A stretch of DNA of 37,660 bases from CAZHMN01 sp964533705 (lineage in GTDB: Bacteria; Electryoneota; B3-LCP). Made by a program: the position numbers and the translations under genes. The stretch's first letter is position 1, and the number at the start of each line of letters is the position of its first letter. The stretch is from contig CAZHMN010000022.1 of the NCBI GenBank assembly GCA_964533705.1, forward strand, positions 1-37,660, written 5' to 3'. Positions 32,812 to 37,660 of this stretch are shown in pieces. The notes under the pieces are model-generated. The model saw nothing but the letters and a program-made list of their open reading frames with translations. It was not told the DNA's origin and searched no databases.

Positions 32812-33550
32812 GGCTCCGCCGATTTACGATAACTCGCTCTACCGACGTCTGATCGTGCGGCCGCTGGCAAAACGTTTGGCGCCACACCTTAACGCGATGG
32901 AGTTCAGTGGGAACGGCGTCTGTTGGTTGAAACTGATTCTGGGGCTGGCCGGTGCTTTTCTCCTGGCCTCAAAATCCCCGTCGGTCTGCCTTGTGGGAAT
33001 GGTGTTTTTACAGATGAACTTCTTCCTGGACGCGGCTGACGGCGAAGTGGCGCGCTTGCGGGGCGATGCGGGTCTGCTGTCCGGCGAATATCTGGATAAA
33101 CTCTTCGATCACCTGCCTAAAACGGCCATGTATTTTTTCTGGGGATACGGAACTTTCCGGCTGACGGGTAGTGTTATCCCGTTGTTTTGCGGGACTTTCT
33201 TCGCCGCCTGGAACGTTTACCCCCGTTTCTGCGGCGTGGAAACGCTGTTAGAGAGACTGGATAAAACCCCAGCCGTTTACGAGAAACCCACCTTTCTAAA
33301 AGCTCTGCGGGACTCGTTTTCTGTGCAAATGGATCGGGGCAGGACCGATTTTCTGCTCACCCTGTTCGTCCATCCCGCCATGAACCTCTTGACCATCTTT
33401 TATCTGATCGAGATTTTTCTTCCCCTAATTCCCTGGGGAAATTCCGCCTTCGATACACGATATATCCTGCTCCTGATTTATACCGCGGTGGGTTTAATCA
33501 ACTTTGTCCGCAAGGGGATACGATTCTTTCGCCTGCTCGATTTTTCCTGA
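32786..33550 (+). CDS. CDP-alcohol phosphatidyltransferase family protein
   Basis: A 254-residue membrane protein. The catalytic signature is Asp82-x2-Asp85-Gly86-x2-Ala89-Arg90, then Gly100-x3-Asp104-x3-Asp108. The distance between AR and G is nine rather than the usual eight residues, a small but notable change. Four or more hydrophobic segments follow. Enzymes of this family join a CDP-activated alcohol to a second alcohol, giving phospholipids or compounds such as di-myo-inositol phosphate. It is the last recognisable gene of the cluster and marks the likely product class: a phosphodiester-linked head group. It overlaps the preceding gene by 26 bases. Confidence 0.87.
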   Translation: MTKSPQENKAPPIYDNSLYRRLIVRPLAKRLAPHLNAMEFSGNGVCWLKLILGLAGAFLLASKSPSVCLVGMVFLQMNFFLDAADGEVARLRGDAGLLSGEYLDKLFDHLPKTAMYFFWGYGTFRLTGSVIPLFCGTFFAAWNVYPRFCGVETLLERLDKTPAVYEKPTFLKALRDSFSVQMDRGRTDFLLTLFVHPAMNLLTIFYLIEIFLPLIPWGNSAFDTRYILLLIYTAVGLINFVRKGIRFFRLLDFS

Positions 33551-33600
33551 TTCCTCTGCGAACACCGCTTTAAATGGAGATAACCAACACGAGGACTGTG

Positions 33601-33708
33601 ATGAGTTACATCGGCAACGAACTCCCGACAAGGCTAACCGAGTTAGGAAAAACCATCATCGCCCCCGATCAAGAAATCGCCGAAATCTGGAGCGTTTTGC
33701 GCCAATAA
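33601..33708 (+). CDS. Possible 35-residue protein at the operon end
   Basis: A short open frame begins at ATG 33601 with GAGG six bases upstream and ends at TAA 33706-33708. It would encode 35 residues, start MSYIGNELPTRL and end EIWSVLRQ. It has no Cys, Gly-Gly leader site or known core motif. It lies 50 bases after the transferase stop on the same strand. It could be a precursor peptide for the SPASM enzymes, a remnant of a longer gene, or chance. The rest of 33551-33805 has nothing else visible. Confidence 0.3.
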   Translation: MSYIGNELPTRLTELGKTIIAPDQEIAEIWSVLRQ

Positions 33709-33805
33709 ATTCCGACTTGAATCCCATCCCTGAAAAAAGAACAGGATACTACTGAGGAAGTCGTTTAGTCGATTTGAATAGACATTTTTAGGTGGATTTT
33801 AAACC

Positions 33806-36238
33806 CTATTTTCCATCTGCAAATTTCATCAGTAAATACCGCAAGTACAAAATGTTATCCTCGTAATAATCACCCGATGGACTCTCCAGATTGCGGTTGG
33901 TCAGAAAATCGGTATCTGAAAAGTATAGCAGCCCACCTTTCCCCACCCCAACATAAGCCACCACCGGCCTGCTGATGATTTCTGTCCTGCTGGTATCTAC
34001 CAACGACAATAGCATCTCGGCCAACGGATTGGAAGCCTCTATCTGCCAGGCTTTATGAAAATGGAGGGTAATGAAATTTTCCGTGACTCTATCCGTCGTA
34101 TCGCCGATAACGGGCAATGTAATGGGCGTCGAATCCAGTTCCGCGGGGCCCAGCGGCACGTAAATCGGTTCAAGACCGTATTCCTTCAACAAACTTTTAG
34201 ATCCGTCGAACTCCTCCATCCCGCAGCAAAGCATCACCAATCCACCCCCTTGCATAAAACGATTGATGGCCTCTCGCTCCTGGCCCCCAAACTTTTTCGC
34301 CGGTGCGATTTCCACCAGAATGCGGGCATCGTAAAGCCTCCCCTCATCCCAGCGCTCCATCGCCTGAGGTAGAAAGCCGGATCGCATTAAACAGTTCTGC
34401 AAACCCCATTGGCCATCACCACCGGTCTGGTTTAACGGCGTGCGCGGTGAATGGCTAAAATCGAGCAGGGCCCTGGGTGGGGTGGCTTCGCTCCAGGTGT
34501 AAGCTAAACCATCTCCAAAAGTCGCGGTTCGATACTGGCAAAAGCCGGCGGCGATGAACAACGCCACGGCGCCCAGTGCCAACCCGCCCGTTGCACCCCC
34601 TGAAAGCCCCCAGGCGAGAATCGCCCCGGCAATCAGAAGGAGGCCGGCTGTTCTAACCTGAGTGCGCGTCTCTTTAACCGGGGATAGAAGATAGGCGAAA
34701 ATCCTGCGGGCGAAATCTCTGGAACGGAGCAGCGCACCGTTCTGCAGCGTGGAGGTGTCTCCGAAGACCAGTACCTTGCCCTCGCCTGCACGCGCCTGGG
34801 CCAGCAGCACAAGATTACCCAGCCTCTCATCCGGACGATAGCGGAAATCTCCCAGATAACCGTCTTTAACGTTGGCTGAATCTCCCGCGTCTGAAAAGCC
34901 ATCGCGTCCCACGATGAGTGGCCGTCCCGGCGGCGTAGCTTTCAGGGATGCTCCTACCCAAATCTGGGTTGCGCCCGGCTTTTTACCGCCCTGGCGGATA
35001 AGACCCAACCTTGAGGTCAAAGGATGTTGAGCACAAACCAAGGATCCCGCCCACCCAGTGCGTGTCGGCTTAGCGGAATCGAAGTTCAATTCGATGCCAT
35101 AAGGCTCCAGAAGACGATTGGAGGGATCCCGAATATTCTGCATTCCGGTGTGATCCCCCAACAGAAGCAGTGAACCCCCTTCTTCCACAAAGCGATGCAG
35201 TGCGCTTTCTTCCGGCTCGCTTAATGAATCCATGAGGTTGACGATGACGACGACCCCTGCGTTATTCATTACCTCGGGCGAAAGCGTGTCCGCTAAGTTG
35301 ACGTTGAATCCAGACCAGCGCAGGTAATCGGGTATCAATCCGAACATCCCCGCTGATCCCCGACCGTAGGATCCGTAAACGGGTACCTTCCAGTTCAGGT
35401 AACCCTTGTTGTAAAAAACGACCTCCTTCTCCATCTGAGGTTTCCCCACTGAGGGCGGCCAACCGACTAACAGAGCTCCTATCAAAACCAGGATCGGTAC
35501 GGCCAGCGTTCCTCTCTTCTTCCAATCTACAGCGCCAGGCGGATCGAAAATCCCCCAGAGGGTCAATACCAGACCGATTAAAATCAGAAGCACCCATTGC
35601 AGGCTGAAAGCATCGTGGATGCCGTGTATGCCCTGGCGATGGAGGGTGGCTTCTACAGGCTTCTGCAGCCACCAATAAGCGATGAGCGTTACTATCAAGC
35701 CTACAATTGCCACCATTGGCTTTGCAAAGCGACGCTCGTTCAACATGGATGCGAGCGGAAAACACACCGCGATTGCCAATAACGGCAATCCCGCGGCCGC
35801 GGATGATAGATTTGCCTTTGTAAACCAGTGTGCCACCGATGCCGTGAATTCATCAATAGGCACCCATAAACCGGGGTGGTTCGCCCAAATCCACCCTCCC
35901 AGGGCCGCTATCCAGGCGGCTCCCATCCAGCGCTTCCCCCAGATGCCTCCCGCCCAGGGTAGAAGTCCCAGCAACCACAATCCTTCCGGCCGATGCACAG
36001 CACCGTAGGGATTAAAGAGCAATATCGCGCTTAATATCAACCATAGAAATTTCTTGTCTTTAGCCGCCAGATAGACGACCAGCAGCCACAATACCGCTCC
36101 CAAGGCTCGAGAGAAGGTCGGTGTCAGATAGCCGACCTGGCACCATAACAGGGATAATGCGATGAATCCTAAAGGTGCTACAAGGAAAAGGCCGCGTACC
36201 GAACCTTTTTTATCGCCGTCTGAGTAAAGTGGATTCAA
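33806..36238 (-). CDS. Large membrane protein with two glutamine-amidotransferase-like (DUF4350-type) domains
   Basis: An 810-residue inner-membrane protein. Residues 15-255 contain about eight hydrophobic segments. A soluble domain (about 270-520) follows with VVVIVNLMDSLSEPEESAL, FVEEGGSLLLLGDHTG and GKVLVFGDTSTLQNG. Two more helices (about 528-570) lead to a second similar domain (ARILVEIAPAKKFG, FMQGGGLVMLCCGMEE, GGLLYFSDTDFL). These strand patterns are those of class-I-amidotransferase-like domains that have lost the catalytic Cys, as in DUF4350 and GldG-type proteins; they often bind cell-wall or sugar compounds. The start is TTG at 36238, overlapping the upstream stop. It is translated with the MerR-like regulator. 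Confidence 0.72.
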   Translation of the reverse strand: MNPLYSDGDKKGSVRGLFLVAPLGFIALSLLWCQVGYLTPTFSRALGAVLWLLVVYLAAKDKKFLWLILSAILLFNPYGAVHRPEGLWLLGLLPWAGGIWGKRWMGAAWIAALGGWIWANHPGLWVPIDEFTASVAHWFTKANLSSAAAGLPLLAIAVCFPLASMLNERRFAKPMVAIVGLIVTLIAYWWLQKPVEATLHRQGIHGIHDAFSLQWVLLILIGLVLTLWGIFDPPGAVDWKKRGTLAVPILVLIGALLVGWPPSVGKPQMEKEVVFYNKGYLNWKVPVYGSYGRGSAGMFGLIPDYLRWSGFNVNLADTLSPEVMNNAGVVVIVNLMDSLSEPEESALHRFVEEGGSLLLLGDHTGMQNIRDPSNRLLEPYGIELNFDSAKPTRTGWAGSLVCAQHPLTSRLGLIRQGGKKPGATQIWVGASLKATPPGRPLIVGRDGFSDAGDSANVKDGYLGDFRYRPDERLGNLVLLAQARAGEGKVLVFGDTSTLQNGALLRSRDFARRIFAYLLSPVKETRTQVRTAGLLLIAGAILAWGLSGGATGGLALGAVALFIAAGFCQYRTATFGDGLAYTWSEATPPRALLDFSHSPRTPLNQTGGDGQWGLQNCLMRSGFLPQAMERWDEGRLYDARILVEIAPAKKFGGQEREAINRFMQGGGLVMLCCGMEEFDGSKSLLKEYGLEPIYVPLGPAELDSTPITLPVIGDTTDRVTENFITLHFHKAWQIEASNPLAEMLLSLVDTSRTEIISRPVVAYVGVGKGGLLYFSDTDFLTNRNLESPSGDYYEDNILYLRYLLMKFADGK

Positions 36239-36789
36239 TCCTCGGACTCCCCGGTTTCGTTCTTGTCAGGGAAAAGCAATTCCGGTTGAGGGGATTCTGT
36301 CTGCGCTTGCTCTTTTAAACGTTCCCGGGCCGCCTTCTGCGCTGACTTGATCTGCCGGGTGCTCTTTTCCAGCCGATCCAGGCGCCGGTTGACCTCGCGA
36401 AGCAACGAATGCAGCTCGTTGACCACCGCCATTTGCGCCTGATGAATCGCCTCCAGAGAGCGCCTGAAAGACTGGTATCCGAGTTCTTCGGTTGGTGATT
36501 CTCCCGATCCAAATTCAGCTTCCAGCGCTTGTTTGATTTGGATCCAGGTGGCGCGCCGTGCCTTCATGTCTCGAATTAATTTAAAGACTTCAACCGCTTT
36601 AGGGCGATATCCCCGCCCGCCGCCGGGTGGCGCGTAGGGATTCAGATAGGAGACAAATTCGGAGCGATAGCGGGCTACCGTGCTCTGAGAGACACCCAAC
36701 CTCTGGGCGATTTGCGCGGTGTTGAGGTACTCTGATTCCTCACTCTTCTGCGAAGAATCCGGCGTGCCGGAAGCCTTATTAAATTCCAT
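36235..36789 (-). CDS. MerR-like helix-turn-helix protein with coiled-coil C-terminus
   Basis: A 184-residue DNA-binding protein. A winged helix-turn-helix of MerR type is seen at residues 20-60 (YLNTAQIAQRLGVSQSTVARYR, then NPYAPPGGGRGYRP), like the N-termini of RacA-type and phage-like MerR proteins. Residues about 110-165 are charged helix with heptad spacing (LHSLLREVNRRLDRLEKS), a likely coiled coil. No ligand domain or Cys metal site is present. GGAGG is about six bases before the ATG. Its stop overlaps the start of the 810-residue membrane gene, so the two are co-expressed and may work together. It is divergent from lexA. Confidence 0.75.
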   Translation of the reverse strand: MEFNKASGTPDSSQKSEESEYLNTAQIAQRLGVSQSTVARYRSEFVSYLNPYAPPGGGRGYRPKAVEVFKLIRDMKARRATWIQIKQALEAEFGSGESPTEELGYQSFRRSLEAIHQAQMAVVNELHSLLREVNRRLDRLEKSTRQIKSAQKAARERLKEQAQTESPQPELLFPDKNETGESED

Positions 36790-36980
36790 GGGAGCCTCCT
36801 GATATGATCGGCAAGCAGGAAGGGTCTCATTCGGGGGAATGATGGATCAATGTCAATTCCCGAGCCCGGTTGCTGTGGGAATATACGCACAATGATCATA
36901 AAATGCAACCTAAAAGTAAGGATGAAGGACTTTTGAGCTAACCCTGGATCAATAACTTGAATAAAATCTCATCTTTTTTC

Positions 36981-37009
36981 TTGACTTTTAAACATTTGTG
37001 CAGTATTTT
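36981..37009 (+). promoter_or_regulatory. lexA promoter
   Basis: TTGACT (36981-36986), 17 bases, then TATTTT (37004-37009). The transcript would start near 37016. The -10 box lies inside the inverted repeat at 37003-37023. Confidence 0.65.
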
Positions 37010-37029
37010 ATACGTGAAAATACGTTCAC
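37003..37029. promoter_or_regulatory. lexA: Candidate LexA operator overlapping the lexA promoter
   Basis: Two overlapping inverted repeats: GTATTTT (37003-37009) with AAAATAC (37017-37023), and GTGAA (37014-37018) with TTCAC (37025-37029). They cover the -10 box and the start point, where a self-repressing LexA should bind. Neither matches the E. coli (CTGT-N8-ACAG) or Bacillus (CGAAC-N4-GTTCG) boxes. Confidence 0.5.
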
Positions 37030-37041
37030 ATGGAGGTTGTC

Positions 37042-37660
37042 ATGGCGCGTCCCTTAACCGAACGGCAGCGGGAAGTCCTGGAATTCATCCGCAAAACGGT
37101 GATCGCCAAGGGCTATCCGCCGTCCATTAGAGAAATCGGGCAGAACTTCGGCATCCGTTCGACGAACGGGGTCAGGGGTATCCTTCAGGCGCTGGAACGC
37201 AAGGGCGAAATCCGCCGCAGCCCGATGCTATCGCGCGGCATCGAATTAGTGCATCCGGAAGCGAGAACCATCGCCTTTGATGCACCGCTGACCAAGGTGC
37301 CCATTATCGGTCGCGTGGCTGCCGGTGAGCCCATCCTGGCGGAACAGAACATCGAAGGAGTGGTCACCGTGGATCGCGATCTGCTGAAGGGCGAGAACAC
37401 CTTCGCTCTCAGAGTCAAGGGCGATTCCATGGTGGGAGCCGGCATTTTCGACGGAGACCTGGTCTTCGCCCGGCCCCAGTCGGAACTGCGGCGCGGGGAC
37501 ATCGTGGTGGCGGTCATCGGCGACGAAGCCACGGTAAAATACTACTATCCCGATAACGGCAGGATACGCCTGGAGCCCGCCAACCGCTTCTTCGGCCCCA
37601 TCGTGGTGGATCGCAGCACACCTGGCTTCTACGTCGCCGGCAAGGTGGTGGGAGTGTTTC
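37042..37660 (+). CDS. lexA: LexA repressor (SOS regulator), C-terminus cut by window end
   Basis: The reading frame begins at ATG 37042 (GGAGG seven bases upstream) and stays open to the window end, giving 206 residues. The winged helix-turn-helix (PPSIREIGQNFGIRSTNGV) and the self-cleaving peptidase domain are present. Cleavage site Ala94-Gly95, catalytic Ser129 (in VKGDSMVG) and Lys166 (in ATVKYY) are all intact. It represses SOS DNA-repair genes and is cleaved when RecA is activated by single-stranded DNA. Normal length is 200-210 residues, so only a few residues are missing. Confidence 0.95.
   Translation, partial: MARPLTERQREVLEFIRKTVIAKGYPPSIREIGQNFGIRSTNGVRGILQALERKGEIRRSPMLSRGIELVHPEARTIAFDAPLTKVPIIGRVAAGEPILAEQNIEGVVTVDRDLLKGENTFALRVKGDSMVGAGIFDGDLVFARPQSELRRGDIVVAVIGDEATVKYYYPDNGRIRLEPANRFFGPIVVDRSTPGFYVAGKVVGVF

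Noticed and set aside
36790..36900. TTGACA on the minus strand upstream of the MerR-like gene
   Set aside because: No acceptable -10 element occurs at 16-18 bases, so I did not list a promoter.

Overview
The window looks like a chromosomal contig from an uncultured anaerobic bacterium, probably of the FCB superphylum (Bacteroidota relatives and candidate phyla). The evidence is a secreted hydrolase with a C-terminal sorting-type beta domain of the kind used by type IX secretion, a DUF4397 lipoprotein, many radical-SAM enzymes, an Hmc/Dsr-like membrane redox complex and a molybdopterin enzyme. The placement is inference. A run of 100 N at 17196-17295 is a scaffold gap. I saw no tRNA, rRNA, CRISPR array or transposase.

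Region 1 (1-5700): a class I methyltransferase reads right and converges on a leftward set: an Old Yellow Enzyme/2,4-dienoyl-CoA-reductase-like flavoenzyme, a small cupin, a COG0731-type radical-SAM protein, a multi-membrane-segment metal-exporter-like protein with its own promoter and hairpin, and a 62-residue protein of unknown function.

Region 2 (5935-14450): a leftward four-gene operon encodes an Hmc/Tmc/Dsr-type electron-transfer complex: HdrD-like Fe-S protein, NarI-like cytochrome b, four-cluster ferredoxin, and an NrfD-like membrane protein fused to a six-haem cytochrome c. Divergently, a NifX-DUF1847 fusion, a UspA-like protein and a PAS/sigma-54 activator read right. The intergenic region between the two sets has sigma-54 -24/-12 promoters pointing both ways and a cluster of inverted repeats suited to the nearby activator. 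It looks like a self-contained redox-regulated module.

Region 3 (14451-22123): a DRG/Obg-like TGS GTPase flanked by two diverged copies of an intergenic repeat, a zinc alcohol dehydrogenase, the scaffold gap, an exported MEMO-family protein, an alkyltransferase-like DNA-repair protein, an array of four hairpins, a DUF4397 lipoprotein and a secreted serine hydrolase.

Region 4 (22374-33550, possibly to 33708) is the most interesting part. Ten tightly packed co-directional genes encode a B12-binding-type radical-SAM protein, a cytoplasmic molybdopterin oxidoreductase, a xylose-isomerase-like TIM barrel, three radical-SAM/SPASM proteins (two of them related to each other), two methyltransferases, a LicC/IPCT-like sugar- or alcohol-phosphate cytidylyltransferase and a CDP-alcohol phosphatidyltransferase. 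I read this as an undescribed pathway that builds an unusual, methylated alcohol, activates it with CTP and attaches it to a lipid or a second alcohol. A peptide substrate is an alternative, and a possible 35-residue ORF lies at the operon end.

Region 5 (33806-37660): a leftward pair (MerR-like regulator, then a large membrane protein with two glutamine-amidotransferase-like domains) diverges from lexA, which runs off the window and carries a likely autoregulatory operator.
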